A stretch of DNA of 64,000 nucleotides from Armatimonadota bacterium (GTDB taxonomy: Bacteria > Armatimonadota > UBA10988): contig JACRKZ010000027.1 in NCBI GenBank assembly GCA_016235455.1, forward strand, positions 1-64,000, written 5' to 3'. The notes under the pieces were generated by a model. It worked only from the letters and a program-made list of their open reading frames with translations. It had not been told where the DNA came from and searched no databases. Positions 18,876 to 28,741 of this stretch are shown one piece after another. The position numbers and the translations under genes were made by a program. Each line of letters starts with the position of its first letter. The first letter of the stretch is position 1.

Positions 18876-20078
18876 TTAGGGCCGCGGCGGCTCGCCGAGC
18901 GACAATGGGTAGCGGCCGCGCTCGCGCACCAGCCGGACGATGTAGTCGTAGGTGGCGCCAGACACGTCGCTGGCCACCGAATGGTCGGACTGGAAGATGA
19001 ACCCACCGCCCCGCGCGGCCTGCAACCGATAGAGCACCTCGCGCTCGATGGCGTCGCGGTCGCCCGTCTCCCAGACCGTCACGTCGCTGTTGCCACAGAA
19101 GCCCAGCCGGTGGCCGAGCCGCTCGCGCAGGGCCACGGCGTCCATGCCGGCCTTGACCTCCAGCGGGTTGTAGGCGTCGATGCCCATCTCGGCGAAGTCC
19201 TCGATGACGGCGTTGACGTTGCCACAGCCGTGGTAAATGACCATCAGCCCGGCCTCGTGAGCGCAGTCACAGATGGCCTTGACCCACGGCTTGTAGTGCG
19301 CGCGCCAGAAGCGCGGGTCGATGAAGGTGCCGCTCTTGTAGGCGATGTCACCCCAGATAACGAAGCCATCGAGCCGGCCCGCGGCGGCTTTGATCTGGGC
19401 GCGCGTGCACTCGAGGTAGAAGGCGCCGAGTTGGGCGATGACCGCCGCCATGCGCTCGGGCTCCAGGCCGACCCACAGCAGGTGGTTCATGGGACCGATG
19501 AGCCGGGTCAGGCATTCGGTGACCTCGATAATGCTGCCGAACACCGGGAAGTCGGGCCAGAGGGAGTCGACTGTCGCCAGCCAGGCGGCGCTGTTCCGCT
19601 CGAAGCCGTCGCCGACACCGGCAATCTGGTTGTCGCCGGCGCTGTGGTAACGGCGCGGGTCCCAGGGGTCGTCGAAGGTGGGCAGCGCTGCTTCGAGCTT
19701 CTCCAGCGTGTCCAGGTCCCAGCTGACGAACTCGGGCATGGGAAAGGCCAGCACCTTGCGCATCACCGCGCCGAATCCGGTGCGCACAACGACCTCCTCA
19801 TCCGTCTCCGAGAGCGTCTCGAAAGAGCGGATCCAAGGGTCCATGTTGGGCACCGTGGGCACCCAGTCGAGGTCGTAGTAGTGGTACGGACTGACGTCGT
19901 CCGCCAGGCCCAACTCCTCGCGCCAGCGCCGCAGGAACGCGCCCCAGTAGAAGTCGCTGATGGGCACGCGGTCCGGCTCGCGGTGGCTGAGGGCGGCGCG
20001 CATGCGCTCGAGCTTGGCCAGGGCCGACGGCGTGCGTTCGCCGGCGGCGTGGCTGCCAGTGATGTCGAACATGCCCAT
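18876..20078 (-). CDS. Uroporphyrinogen decarboxylase/MtaA-like methyltransferase
   Basis: This 400-residue protein belongs to the URO-D superfamily that includes corrinoid:coenzyme M or tetrahydrofolate methyltransferases. The N-terminal MRAALSHREPDRVPISDFYWG is typical of the non-heme branch, and IYHGCGN carries the His-x-Cys zinc-site pattern of MtaA-like enzymes, followed by FCGNSDV. True HemE enzymes are shorter and have a different N-terminal Arg-rich motif, so a haem role is unlikely. It follows GH127 by 113 bases and precedes rhamnose mutarotase by 44. A role in removing or handling methyl groups on sugars or plant compounds is inference. Confidence 0.75.
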   Translation of the reverse strand: MGMFDITGSHAAGERTPSALAKLERMRAALSHREPDRVPISDFYWGAFLRRWREELGLADDVSPYHYYDLDWVPTVPNMDPWIRSFETLSETDEEVVVRTGFGAVMRKVLAFPMPEFVSWDLDTLEKLEAALPTFDDPWDPRRYHSAGDNQIAGVGDGFERNSAAWLATVDSLWPDFPVFGSIIEVTECLTRLIGPMNHLLWVGLEPERMAAVIAQLGAFYLECTRAQIKAAAGRLDGFVIWGDIAYKSGTFIDPRFWRAHYKPWVKAICDCAHEAGLMVIYHGCGNVNAVIEDFAEMGIDAYNPLEVKAGMDAVALRERLGHRLGFCGNSDVTVWETGDRDAIEREVLYRLQAARGGGFIFQSDHSVASDVSGATYDYIVRLVRERGRYPLSLGEPPRP

Positions 20079-20191
20079 GGCGGGGGCTCCACGGGGTGGT
20101 TCGCCGTGGGTGGCGGGAGTCCTTCGGCCTGGGTCTGCCTCCAGCCATGTGGCCGGTCAGGGCGACGCCAAGGCCGAAGGCGTAGCCGCCG

Positions 20192-22804
20192 CTACTTCTC
20201 CCTCACCCACACCACCGACCGACCGCCGCGGTTGAGCCGCGCGTAGTTGGGCACCGCCAGCAACGGGCTGCCATCGGCCCAGGTGCCCCGGATGACCACC
20301 ACGCCGCCGAGCAGGTCGGGCCGCCACTCGCTGGTCAGCTTGGCGCCAGGCGCGAGCACGCCGTCGAGCTTCTGGTCGACACTCTCGAAGTTGTAGATCA
20401 CCGGCCCGCGCCGCAGCGCCACCCGCCCCACGTTGGCCTTGATGCGCGCGTCGGCGTGGATGCGCTGGATGGGCAGCGGCAACTCGAACGTGACCTTGTC
20501 GCCGGGCTGCCAGATGCGGTCGATGACCGCGTAGCCGTCGCGTTGCGGCGCCTTGACCACCTTGCCGTTGACGCTGACCGACATGGCCGCGCTGGACGCC
20601 GGCGTCGGCGTGTAGAGGTCGCTGGCCTGCCGGTCCGGCAGGCGCAGGCACAGCGCGAAGCGCTTGGCAGAGCGGGGCGCCAGCGTCAGACCGACCTTGC
20701 CGCCATACGGGTAGTCCGTCTCCTGGGTGATGGTCAGCGGCGTGCCGCCCACCGCGCCGACATCGATGCGGCTGCCCAGATAGTGGTTCACGTAGACCCC
20801 GCCATCACCCACCGTGTAGGCCCAGCGCGGCAGTTCCAGCAGCGTGCGCGGGATGTTGCCGACACAGCACGGGCAGCCGTGCCAGTCGTACCGGGCGTTG
20901 TCGGCGTCCAGTGCGTTGGTGTAGGTGAAGTTGCGGCCCGGCAGGTCGATGCTGCCCAGCACGTTGTTGTAGAGCGCCTCCTCGGCCAGATCGGCGTAGC
21001 GTCCCGAGCGGTAGGTGCGCTGCATGCTCTGTTGCCAGTACACCTGGCCGCAGCCGGCGCAGCTCTCGGCGTAGGCGTTGTTGCCCAGCGACCAGTCGGC
21101 GCCGAAGCCCTCGGAGGTCTCGCCACTGCCCAGGCCGCCGGTCACGTACATCTTGCGGTTGACCAGGTTGTCCCACAGCGAGAGCACCGCGCTGTGGTAG
21201 TCCACATCGCCCGCCGACTGCGCGACATCGGTCAGGCCGGTATACAGGTAGACCGCGCGCACGGCATGGCCCACGGCCTCGTACTGGTGGGTCACGGGCA
21301 GGTGGCTCTGGTCATACTCCTCGCCCTTGTCACGGCTGTCCAGCAGGAAGCGCGACAGGTCGCGATAGGCCTGGCCTCGCCCCGCGCCGTCGTGGCTGTC
21401 GACGAAGTCGGCCAGTCGGCAGAGCGCCAGTTCCAGCGCCTGGTGCCCGTCGTACCAGGTCTGCTTGGGCGCCGGGCCGATGGACCGCACCCACAGATCG
21501 GCGCAGCGGCGTGCGGCGCCCAGGAGGCGCAGGTCGCGGCCGCCGGTCAACTGGTAGTGGGCCAAGGCGGCATCGATGAGATAGCCGGCCACATAGCCCT
21601 GATGGTCGCCCTTCGCTCGCCAGCGCGGCCCGCCGTTGAGCGTGTACTGCGTGTGCAGCCAGCCATCGGGCTCCTGCGCGGCGACAACCTTGTCGATCCA
21701 GTCGTCCAGCGTGACGCGCAGTTTGGCTTGCGCCTGGGCCACCTCGGCGTCGCCGTCGGCCTCGACCATCAGCGCGGCGCACATGGCCTCGATGGCGTTC
21801 ATCGTGTAGGCGTTGGCCCAGGGCGGACCGACATGCCTGGCCGCCGGCTGGCCAGCGTTCTTCTTGGCCGCCTCGACGAAGTTGGCGATACCGCCTTCGG
21901 GCAGCGCGGGGTCGGCCAACTTGGCCACGACGTGCGGGATCCACGTGGTGATGAGCACCTTGGCGCGCGCGCGCCACAACGGGCTGGTCAGACTGAAGCT
22001 GCCCATCGGCGCCTCGGCCAGCGCCACGGTGGCCGGCATCGGCCGCACCCGCACGCGCAGCGCGTCGCGGCCGCGCAGGTCGCCGTCGTCGGCGGTCAGC
22101 GTCAGCTCATAGTCGCCGAGCGCGGAGAAGCGCGCCCAGGTGCTCGCCGCGGTGGCGTCGCCGAACGTCACCGTGCCGGGACCGGCGGTCTTGGCCCAGC
22201 GCAAGCGGGGCGTCGGCAGCGGCTTGCCGTCATCGCGGCAACTGCCGCTCAGGTAGGTGGCGCCACTCAACACCACGGTGCGATCCGGGCCGGCCGCCGC
22301 TGTGGGCGCGAAGTTGGGTGAGCGGCCGGTGTCGAGCACGCGCCACTGCAACAGGCCCGTGGAGAAGGTCGGCTGCCCGTCGAACTCCAGGCGCAGCCGG
22401 CCGGTGAGCAGTTCAGGGAACCTGGTAGTGTTGAAGCGGTTGACCAGCAGGCCCAGGCCTTCGGCGCCCGGCACCGGCTGCCACTTGCCGTCGGTCCAGG
22501 TCAGGAGCCGACACGCGGTCGGCAGACGCACGCCGCGTTGGTCGTCGAACCAGTAGACCTCGACCGCGTTGGTGCTGACCGGCTGAGCCCAATCGAGCTG
22601 CACCCACTGCGTGCCGGTCCGCGGCCAGTTGCCGTAGGCGCCATGGCTCTTGTCGTCCGAGTGGGCCGGGCTGTAGCCGTTGTTGACGGCGCCGAGCGTC
22701 TCATGCCCGGATACATAGGAGGTCGACGGCGTGGCCAGGGGCGCCAGGTTGGCGCCGGGCGCCAAGGCCGTCGTGGCCAGCAGCAGGTGGCAGATGACAA
22801 GCAC
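20192..22804 (-). CDS. GH127-family beta-L-arabinofuranosidase-like protein with discoidin-like and PKD-like N-terminal modules
   Basis: An 870-residue exported protein. GTG at 22804 (GGAGAG six bases upstream) starts it directly at a signal peptide (LVICHLLLATTALAPGA). A discoidin-like domain (about 20-130) with HSDDKSHGAYGNWPRTG and a PKD-like domain (about 145-225) precede the catalytic barrel. The active-site set of GH127 is present: acid/base candidate E565 in GSGETSEGFG, zinc ligands E580 and C582 in AESC, and C646/C647 in CPCCVGN, with C646 the likely nucleophile. GH127 releases beta-L-arabinofuranose from plant glycans. It is the probable first gene of the sugar cluster. Confidence 0.87.
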   Translation of the reverse strand: MLVICHLLLATTALAPGANLAPLATPSTSYVSGHETLGAVNNGYSPAHSDDKSHGAYGNWPRTGTQWVQLDWAQPVSTNAVEVYWFDDQRGVRLPTACRLLTWTDGKWQPVPGAEGLGLLVNRFNTTRFPELLTGRLRLEFDGQPTFSTGLLQWRVLDTGRSPNFAPTAAAGPDRTVVLSGATYLSGSCRDDGKPLPTPRLRWAKTAGPGTVTFGDATAASTWARFSALGDYELTLTADDGDLRGRDALRVRVRPMPATVALAEAPMGSFSLTSPLWRARAKVLITTWIPHVVAKLADPALPEGGIANFVEAAKKNAGQPAARHVGPPWANAYTMNAIEAMCAALMVEADGDAEVAQAQAKLRVTLDDWIDKVVAAQEPDGWLHTQYTLNGGPRWRAKGDHQGYVAGYLIDAALAHYQLTGGRDLRLLGAARRCADLWVRSIGPAPKQTWYDGHQALELALCRLADFVDSHDGAGRGQAYRDLSRFLLDSRDKGEEYDQSHLPVTHQYEAVGHAVRAVYLYTGLTDVAQSAGDVDYHSAVLSLWDNLVNRKMYVTGGLGSGETSEGFGADWSLGNNAYAESCAGCGQVYWQQSMQRTYRSGRYADLAEEALYNNVLGSIDLPGRNFTYTNALDADNARYDWHGCPCCVGNIPRTLLELPRWAYTVGDGGVYVNHYLGSRIDVGAVGGTPLTITQETDYPYGGKVGLTLAPRSAKRFALCLRLPDRQASDLYTPTPASSAAMSVSVNGKVVKAPQRDGYAVIDRIWQPGDKVTFELPLPIQRIHADARIKANVGRVALRRGPVIYNFESVDQKLDGVLAPGAKLTSEWRPDLLGGVVVIRGTWADGSPLLAVPNYARLNRGGRSVVWVREK

Positions 22805-23022
22805 GGAACGCTCTCCAAGGTATGTCGGGTGGCCAGCATAGGCCATCCGTGGGGATCGCGACACCAGCGATGCTCTCGTCTAGTTGACGGATGCCGTTGC
22901 GGCTGCGCGTGACATGCCGTTCATACTTCGCGCGCAAATCGAGTCGCGCGGCCGACCTGGATCGGTAGACTCAAGCTAGCAGCGGACCGCGCAACGGCAG
23001 ATTCGCGCGCTAGGGGGCCGGC

Positions 23023-25419
23023 ATGGCCGGATCCGGACAGACACCGCACCAGGATAGCCATCTGAGTTCCGCCCAACGCGGTCGCGCTGTCTTGCTCGTG
23101 AGCGCCTGCGTCTACGCCGCTACGTTTCTGGTTGGCTTCGCCCTACCCACCTACGCCAAGGGTTTCTCCGCGGTCTGGCCGGCCGGCGGGATCGCGCTGG
23201 CCGTGCTCCTGCTCAGCCCGACGCACCGCTGGCCGGCCCAGGTGCTGGCCTTCTTCGTCGCCGGCAACGTCGCCAACCTGCTGGCCGGCAAGCCTTTGGG
23301 GGCCAGCTTGGGGTTCATGGTCGCCAACATGGTGGAGACCGCGGGCTCGGCCTGGCTCCTGCGCCGGACGTGTGGCGAGTGGATCAGCTTCGCGCGTGTG
23401 CGCGATGTCGTCGCCCTGCTGGCCTGCGCCTTCGGGGTCAATGCCGTCTCGGGCGTGATCGGCGCGGGCACCGGCGTGTTGGCCAGCGGGGCGCCGTTCG
23501 GGCCGTTCTGGCATTCGTGGGTCGTGGCCGACGGGCTGGGCTTGCTGCTCATCACGCCGGTCATCGTCACCTGCATGCCCGCGCGCGTAGCCGCCGCCGA
23601 GTGTCGGCGGCTGCGGTCGGCCGAGTCGCTGGCCTTCGCCTGTGTCTGGGTGGTGGCCTGCCACCAGAACTTCGCCCCGGACTCCCTCCTGGGCCCGCAC
23701 CCCTACACCCTCATCGCGCTGCTGTGCTGGCCGGCACTTCGGCTCGGCCCGCGGGCCGTCTCGGGCGCGTTGCTGGTCATGGCCGCGATGGTCATCACCA
23801 GTCCGGCGGTGATGACCGGGCCGTTGCTGTGGGGCGGCACCGACCTGGTCAGCCGGCTGGCCGAGGCCCAGCTATTCATCGCCTTCGCCGCGGCCACTGG
23901 GCTCCTGCTCGCCGCGAGCCAGGCTGAGCGACGAGCCGCCGAGAGAGAGAGCGCGCGATCCGAGGAGCGCTACCGCACGGTCGTGGAACACACCGGCGAC
24001 CTCATCACGCGCGTCGACACCACCGGCCAGATCGACTACGTGAACGCCTCGGCGCTCGAGTTCTGGGGACTGCCGGCCAGCGCCTGCGTCGGCCGCTCGG
24101 CCCTCGGCTTCGTGCATCCCGATGACCAGGCCGCTACCGGGGCAGCCTTCGCGCAGTGGCTGCAAAAGGACGATGGCGGGCTGACCTTCGAGAACAGAAC
24201 AGGCACACCGGAGCACGGCTGGCGCGATGTGCTCTGGACCATCACCCCGATGCGCGACCAGTCGGGCGCCGTCACCCACCTCAACAGCATCGCTCGCGAC
24301 ATCACCGAGCGCAAAGCAGCAGAGGCTCACACGCTGCACCAGGCGCGGCTGGAATCCGTCGGGCGCCTGGCGGGCGGCGTCGCCCATGGCTACAACAACG
24401 CCCTGCAGGCCATTCTGGGCCATATCGACCTGGCCCTCGAGTCCGCTCCCGTCGACGACCCGATCCGCTCCGACCTGGAGAGCATCCGCGCGCTGGCCAC
24501 ACGCTCTGCCGCGCTCACCGGCCAACTGCTCGCCTTCTCAGCGCAGCAACCCTCGGCGCCACGCGACACCGACCTCAATGCGCTGCTGGCCGGCTTCGAG
24601 CCCGACATGCGCCAACTGCTGGGCAACAAGGCCGCATTGACTTGGACACCGGGCAACAACGTGCCGGCAGTGTCGGTCGACCCGCTGCAAGTGGAGCAGA
24701 TGCTCACCGCGCTGATCGTGAACAGCCGCGACGCCGTGCGAGCAGGCGGCTCGGTGGCTGTCACCACCACCGCGGAACGCCACGGCTCGCCAGCGGTCGA
24801 ATACGCCGCCATCCGCGTAACGGACAACGGCAATGGCATCGCGCCCGAGGCACTCACCCATCTGTTCGAGCCGTTCTACACCACCAAGCCCGTCGGCCAA
24901 GGCACAGGCATCAGCCTGGCGGCGGTGCACGGCATGGTCAGGCGCCTGGGCGGTACGGTCGAGGTCGACTCGGAGGTCGGCCGGGGCACGACGGTGACCA
25001 TCCTGCTACCGGCCTGTCAGACCCACTCGCCGGCGCGTCCGGCCAAGAGCAACAGCCGCGCCGAACACCCGGGCGCCACCATTCTGTTCGTCGACGACGA
25101 CGACGCAGTGCGGCGGGTCACGCGTCGCGCTCTGGAGCGGCGCGGCTACCGCATCATCGAGGCGTCCAGCGCCGAGGAGGCCCTGGAGTTCGTCGAGCGC
25201 ACCAACCCGGCCATCGACCTGGTGCTCACCGACATCGTCATGCCCGGCCGCGGCGGCCACTACCTGCGCGAGCGCATGGCCGAGCTCAGACCCGACACCA
25301 AGTGCCTGCTGATCTCCGGCTTCACCCAGGACGCCGCGCCGGAAGGCGCCCCGTTCCTGGCCAAGCCGTTCAGCGCCGACGCACTGGTCCGGCGGGTCGA
25401 GCACTTGCTGGCCGGCTAG
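23023..25419 (+). CDS. MASE1-PAS hybrid histidine kinase with C-terminal receiver
   Basis: A 798-residue sensor. MASE1 membrane region spans about residues 20-290 (eight or so helices, with the WPAGGIALAV motif). A PAS domain covers about 309-426. The kinase core has H455 in AGGVAHGYNN (usually HDFNN), N/G boxes VTDNGNGIAP and GTGISLAAVHG, and ends near 663. A receiver (about 685-798) contains D737 in LTDIVMPG and a conserved Lys in FLAKPF. It detects an unknown signal at the membrane and signals by phosphorelay. No partner regulator is adjacent. Its 3' end overlaps the convergent URO-D-like gene by four bases. Confidence 0.9.
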   Translation: MAGSGQTPHQDSHLSSAQRGRAVLLVSACVYAATFLVGFALPTYAKGFSAVWPAGGIALAVLLLSPTHRWPAQVLAFFVAGNVANLLAGKPLGASLGFMVANMVETAGSAWLLRRTCGEWISFARVRDVVALLACAFGVNAVSGVIGAGTGVLASGAPFGPFWHSWVVADGLGLLLITPVIVTCMPARVAAAECRRLRSAESLAFACVWVVACHQNFAPDSLLGPHPYTLIALLCWPALRLGPRAVSGALLVMAAMVITSPAVMTGPLLWGGTDLVSRLAEAQLFIAFAAATGLLLAASQAERRAAERESARSEERYRTVVEHTGDLITRVDTTGQIDYVNASALEFWGLPASACVGRSALGFVHPDDQAATGAAFAQWLQKDDGGLTFENRTGTPEHGWRDVLWTITPMRDQSGAVTHLNSIARDITERKAAEAHTLHQARLESVGRLAGGVAHGYNNALQAILGHIDLALESAPVDDPIRSDLESIRALATRSAALTGQLLAFSAQQPSAPRDTDLNALLAGFEPDMRQLLGNKAALTWTPGNNVPAVSVDPLQVEQMLTALIVNSRDAVRAGGSVAVTTTAERHGSPAVEYAAIRVTDNGNGIAPEALTHLFEPFYTTKPVGQGTGISLAAVHGMVRRLGGTVEVDSEVGRGTTVTILLPACQTHSPARPAKSNSRAEHPGATILFVDDDDAVRRVTRRALERRGYRIIEASSAEEALEFVERTNPAIDLVLTDIVMPGRGGHYLRERMAELRPDTKCLLISGFTQDAAPEGAPFLAKPFSADALVRRVEHLLAG

Positions 25420-26426
25420 CGCCAGCGGCTCCGCGCCGCGTCGATCATCGCGAAGTAAGCCTCGTCGGGCACGTAATAGGGGATGCTGTTGCCCGAACCC
25501 ACCGCCCAGCCACGGCAGGCCGTCTTGTCGATCAGCGCCGAGACTCGTGCGCCGACCGCCTCGAGCGGCGCGCGACACAGGAAGTCGACGTCGATGCCAC
25601 CCATGAGCGCGATGCGGCTGCCCCACTGCTCCCAGGCCGCCTCGATCGGCTGGATCAGGTCCTCGAACGAGTGCACAGCGTCGAAGCCGGCACCGATCAC
25701 GTCCTCCATGATCTCGTGCCTGGCGCCGCACGAGTGCAGGATGACCGGCCGACCAGCGGCGTGGATGGTCTCAACGATGCGCGCGTGCCAGGGGAAGACG
25801 TAGCGGCGCATGAGCGGCGGCGGCAAGAGCGTCTGGGTCTTGTGGCCCCAGTCGTCGTTGGAGATGCAGGCGCCCACCGCCGGATGCGCTGCCGCCAGTT
25901 GGTAGTAGCGCACCAGTCGCGAACCCACGGCGTCGAAGATGTCGCCCGCCAGCTCGGGGTCGTCGATGACCAGGTAGCAGAGCTGCTCATAGCCGACCAG
26001 GTGGATCACGTTCTCCAGTACACCGCTCGGGCCCGGCACCACGAACTTCGCGCCGTCGGGCAGATGCGGAGCCAGCCGGTCCAGCCGGTCGATGGGGAAG
26101 TCATCGGGGTTCGGCCAGGCATAGGCCTCGAAGTCCGCGCGCGTGGCGATGACGGCGCCCTCGCTCTGCGACACCGAGGCGGCATGGCGGCGCTGGCCAC
26201 CGGGGAAGCCGAAGGTCGACGCATGCATCGTGGCATAGTCATAACCCGCGGCGGCGAAGGCACGGATGACCTGCACCGAACCCGCGTCATCACCCAGTGC
26301 GGGATCGAGCGGGCCGCCCAGGCTCTCGTGCAGCCGCTGGTTGAGGAAGAACTCGAACAGCGTCGGTCGCGGCGGCTCCTCGCGGCGCAGCACGCACAGC
26401 AGGTTGTCGAAACAGGCTTGAGACAC
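25416..26426 (-). CDS. URO-D superfamily methyltransferase-like protein
   Basis: This 336-residue protein has the URO-D fold signature: VPGPSGVLENVIHLVGYEQL, a zinc-type ILHSCGARHEIMEDVI motif and the following LMGGIDVDFL. It is only distantly like the other URO-D protein in the window (about 5 kb away) and is shorter. Members of this branch are common in Armatimonadota and Lentisphaerota and are mostly uncharacterised; some are corrinoid methyltransferases. It is separated from the exported unknown upstream by 24 bases on the same strand. Substrate unknown. Confidence 0.72.
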   Translation of the reverse strand: MSQACFDNLLCVLRREEPPRPTLFEFFLNQRLHESLGGPLDPALGDDAGSVQVIRAFAAAGYDYATMHASTFGFPGGQRRHAASVSQSEGAVIATRADFEAYAWPNPDDFPIDRLDRLAPHLPDGAKFVVPGPSGVLENVIHLVGYEQLCYLVIDDPELAGDIFDAVGSRLVRYYQLAAAHPAVGACISNDDWGHKTQTLLPPPLMRRYVFPWHARIVETIHAAGRPVILHSCGARHEIMEDVIGAGFDAVHSFEDLIQPIEAAWEQWGSRIALMGGIDVDFLCRAPLEAVGARVSALIDKTACRGWAVGSGNSIPYYVPDEAYFAMIDAARSRWR

Positions 26427-26450
26427 GCATCATCTCCTGGCTAACGGGCT

Positions 26451-27644
26451 TCAGTCGTCACGGAAATGCTCGCTCCACAGGTCGCCGAAGACCTTGCGCA
26501 TATCGTTGCGGAAGCCGGCCGCGGCGTCGGCGACCTCCTTCTGGTTGCGGCGCCACTCGGCATCGGTACGGATGGAGGCGAGCACGCCGCGGCCGATCGG
26601 ATAGACCTGGTCGAACTCGGCGACGGGCGCCCACACGCCGTTGGTGTAGATGGTCCACGTGCCGCGTCCGCCGAGGATGGCCGACTGGTCGAGCTGCAGC
26701 GTGCCCACGGTGAGCCGGATACGCAGCGGCACGCCGCCAGCCTCACCCAGGCAGTCCACCTCGGCCCGGTCGCACAGCGGGTTGGTGCCCAGACCGGCGC
26801 GCCGGATGCCCTCGCGAAAGTACGCGCCGACCCGCGGCAGCGGCCGGACACGCTCCACGCGCAGGCCCGGCACCATCTTGGCGAGCACGGGCAGCAGCAA
26901 CTGCCGCGTGGCCGTGCCGGGGTCCATGTAGGCAGTGCGCACATCGATGATCGCCGGCGGGCCGTTGAACGCGCCAGCCAGGCCGTCCGGCCGCTGTACC
27001 TTGTACTCGAACCAGCCGGGCACCTGCTCGGTGCGCACGATGCGGCCCTCCCAGCGCCAGTCGGCGGGCATCCACAAGCGGTAGGCGCGCTCCGTGGCTT
27101 CGCGCTGAACCTTCAGCGGCGGGCCGGGAATGAGCCGGGCCGAGGCCACCATGCGACTGACATCGGCGTTCCACTTGGCGCTGGCCTCGGGCCGCATCAT
27201 GGCGCCGACCACGAAGCTGTCCTCGCCCTGACGGCGGCTGGCCCACAGCTCGGTGAGTGGCCCGCGCGCGCCGTTGGAGGTGGCCGAGACGACCCACGCG
27301 CCGTCAGGCGCCTGCTCGATCCTGGGTGGCGCGCCATTGGCGGCGGTCAGGTCGCGCACGAGCTGGCGAGCGGCCTCCTCGGCGGTATAGCGGTGGCGGA
27401 AGACCCACAGCACCGGCTGCGTGGACGGCGGGCTCACGCCCACCCCGGCGTCGATGGCGATGGTCATGGGCCCGTAGTCGCTGGAGCCCATGGACCAATC
27501 ATCGGGCATGTCGATGCTGAGCCGGGCGATGGGATTGTCGACGCGCACCCATGGCACGCCGTCGACACCGGTGGCCGCCGGCTGCGCCCAGGCGCCGGTG
27601 ACCAGCATGATGCCCAGCCAGAACCGCGTCAGTCGTACGACCAT
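26451..27644 (-). CDS. Exported protein of unknown function
   Basis: A 397-residue protein starting at ATG 27644 with GGGAGGG five bases upstream. It begins with a signal peptide (VRLTRFWLGIMLVTGAWA). Two similar halves can be seen: each has a segment resembling lipoprotein-type stress or PsbP/DUF1795-like folds (IARLSIDMPDDWSMGSSDYG and AYRLWMPADWRWEGRIV). The two copies of a MP-DW motif suggest an internal duplication. No catalytic motif is evident. It is probably periplasmic and may be co-transcribed with the downstream URO-D-like gene. Confidence 0.65.
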   Translation of the reverse strand: MVVRLTRFWLGIMLVTGAWAQPAATGVDGVPWVRVDNPIARLSIDMPDDWSMGSSDYGPMTIAIDAGVGVSPPSTQPVLWVFRHRYTAEEAARQLVRDLTAANGAPPRIEQAPDGAWVVSATSNGARGPLTELWASRRQGEDSFVVGAMMRPEASAKWNADVSRMVASARLIPGPPLKVQREATERAYRLWMPADWRWEGRIVRTEQVPGWFEYKVQRPDGLAGAFNGPPAIIDVRTAYMDPGTATRQLLLPVLAKMVPGLRVERVRPLPRVGAYFREGIRRAGLGTNPLCDRAEVDCLGEAGGVPLRIRLTVGTLQLDQSAILGGRGTWTIYTNGVWAPVAEFDQVYPIGRGVLASIRTDAEWRRNQKEVADAAAGFRNDMRKVFGDLWSEHFRDD

Positions 27645-27709
27645 GGTGACCCTCCCTGTGCCGAACACAACGTTGGCCAGGGAGTTTGGACGCGCGGCAC
27701 GGCACTCCT

Positions 27710-28741
27710 CTAGCGCGCGCCGTCATCCTTGGCGCGCAACTGCCCGCAGGCACCGGCGATGTCGTCGCCGCGCGCCTGGCGCTGGGTCACCTGTAGCCCA
27801 GCCGCTTCGAGGATCTGCTTGAAGCGTGCCACATCGTCGCGGTACGGTGCGCGGAAGTCCGCTTCGCCCACGGCGTTGTAAGGGATCAGATTGACGTGCT
27901 CGCCGCGCTTCAGGCGCCTGGCAAGCACCTCGGCGTCGTGCAGGCGGTCGTTGACCCCGGCCATCAGCACAACCTCATAGGTCACGCGGCGGCCCGTGGT
28001 CTCGGCATAGGAGCGCGCCGCGGCCAGCACGGTGGCCACGGGATGCGTGCGCGCGGCGGTGGGGATGAGTTGCTGACGCAACTCGTCGTCGGCGCTGTGC
28101 AGGCTGATCGCGAGCGTCACCGGCAGGTCCGACTCGGCCAGCTTGGCGATGCCGTGGATCAGGCCGACGGTGGAGATCGTGACGCGGCGTGGCGACAGGC
28201 CGAGTTGGTCGCGCCACAGGTGGACCGCGGCGATGACCTCGTGCAGGTTGGCCATGGGCTCGCCCATGCCCATCAGCACCGCGTGGGTGGCCGGCCGGCC
28301 GAGCGCCTCGCCGGCGGCCAGCATCTGGTCGACCATTTCGCCCGCGGTCAGGTTGCGCCCGTTGCCCAGATAGCCCGTGGCACAGAAGCGGCAGCCGATG
28401 GCGCAGCCGGTCTGGCTGCTGACGCAGACGCTGACGCGGTCGGGCCAGGGCAGGGCGACGGTCTCGATGCGTTGGCCATCGGCCAGCTCGAGCAGCAGCT
28501 TCTGCGTGCCGTCCTTGGCCACATGGCGTCCGGTGATCGGCGCGCGGCCGACGCGGTAGCGCTCGGCCAGTTCGGCGCGCAGCCCCTTGGGCAGGTCGGT
28601 CATGGCCTCGAAGTCGCGCGCGCCACGCTCATAGAGCCACTTGGCGAGCTGCTTGCCACGGAAGGCGGGCTGGCCCAGATCGGCGGCCAGCGCCACCAGT
28701 TGGTCGGTGGTCAGGCCCAACAGCGGTTGGAGGGAGGTCAT
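27710..28741 (-). CDS. rlmN: 23S rRNA (adenine-2503 C2)-methyltransferase RlmN
   Basis: A 343-residue radical SAM enzyme that methylates A2503 of 23S rRNA (and A37 of some tRNAs). The CxxxCxxC cluster motif is in CAIGCRFCATG. GMGEPMANL follows, then TISTVGLIHGIAKLAE and VNLIPYNAVGE. The length is normal. It is the last gene of the hsp20-lon operon, coupled by an ATGA overlap to the acylphosphatase gene. Family call is strong; RlmN versus Cfr is supported by the housekeeping context. Confidence 0.94.
   Translation of the reverse strand: MTSLQPLLGLTTDQLVALAADLGQPAFRGKQLAKWLYERGARDFEAMTDLPKGLRAELAERYRVGRAPITGRHVAKDGTQKLLLELADGQRIETVALPWPDRVSVCVSSQTGCAIGCRFCATGYLGNGRNLTAGEMVDQMLAAGEALGRPATHAVLMGMGEPMANLHEVIAAVHLWRDQLGLSPRRVTISTVGLIHGIAKLAESDLPVTLAISLHSADDELRQQLIPTAARTHPVATVLAAARSYAETTGRRVTYEVVLMAGVNDRLHDAEVLARRLKRGEHVNLIPYNAVGEADFRAPYRDDVARFKQILEAAGLQVTQRQARGDDIAGACGQLRAKDDGAR

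Noticed and set aside
18876..20078. HemE (haem biosynthesis) annotation for the URO-D-like gene
   Set aside because: The N-terminus and the HxCG motif fit the MtaA-like methyltransferase branch; no other haem gene is near.
22884..22927. TTGACG near a CATACT in the region before the MASE1 kinase
   Set aside because: The spacing is wrong for one promoter and neither element pairs well with another; I do not call a promoter there.
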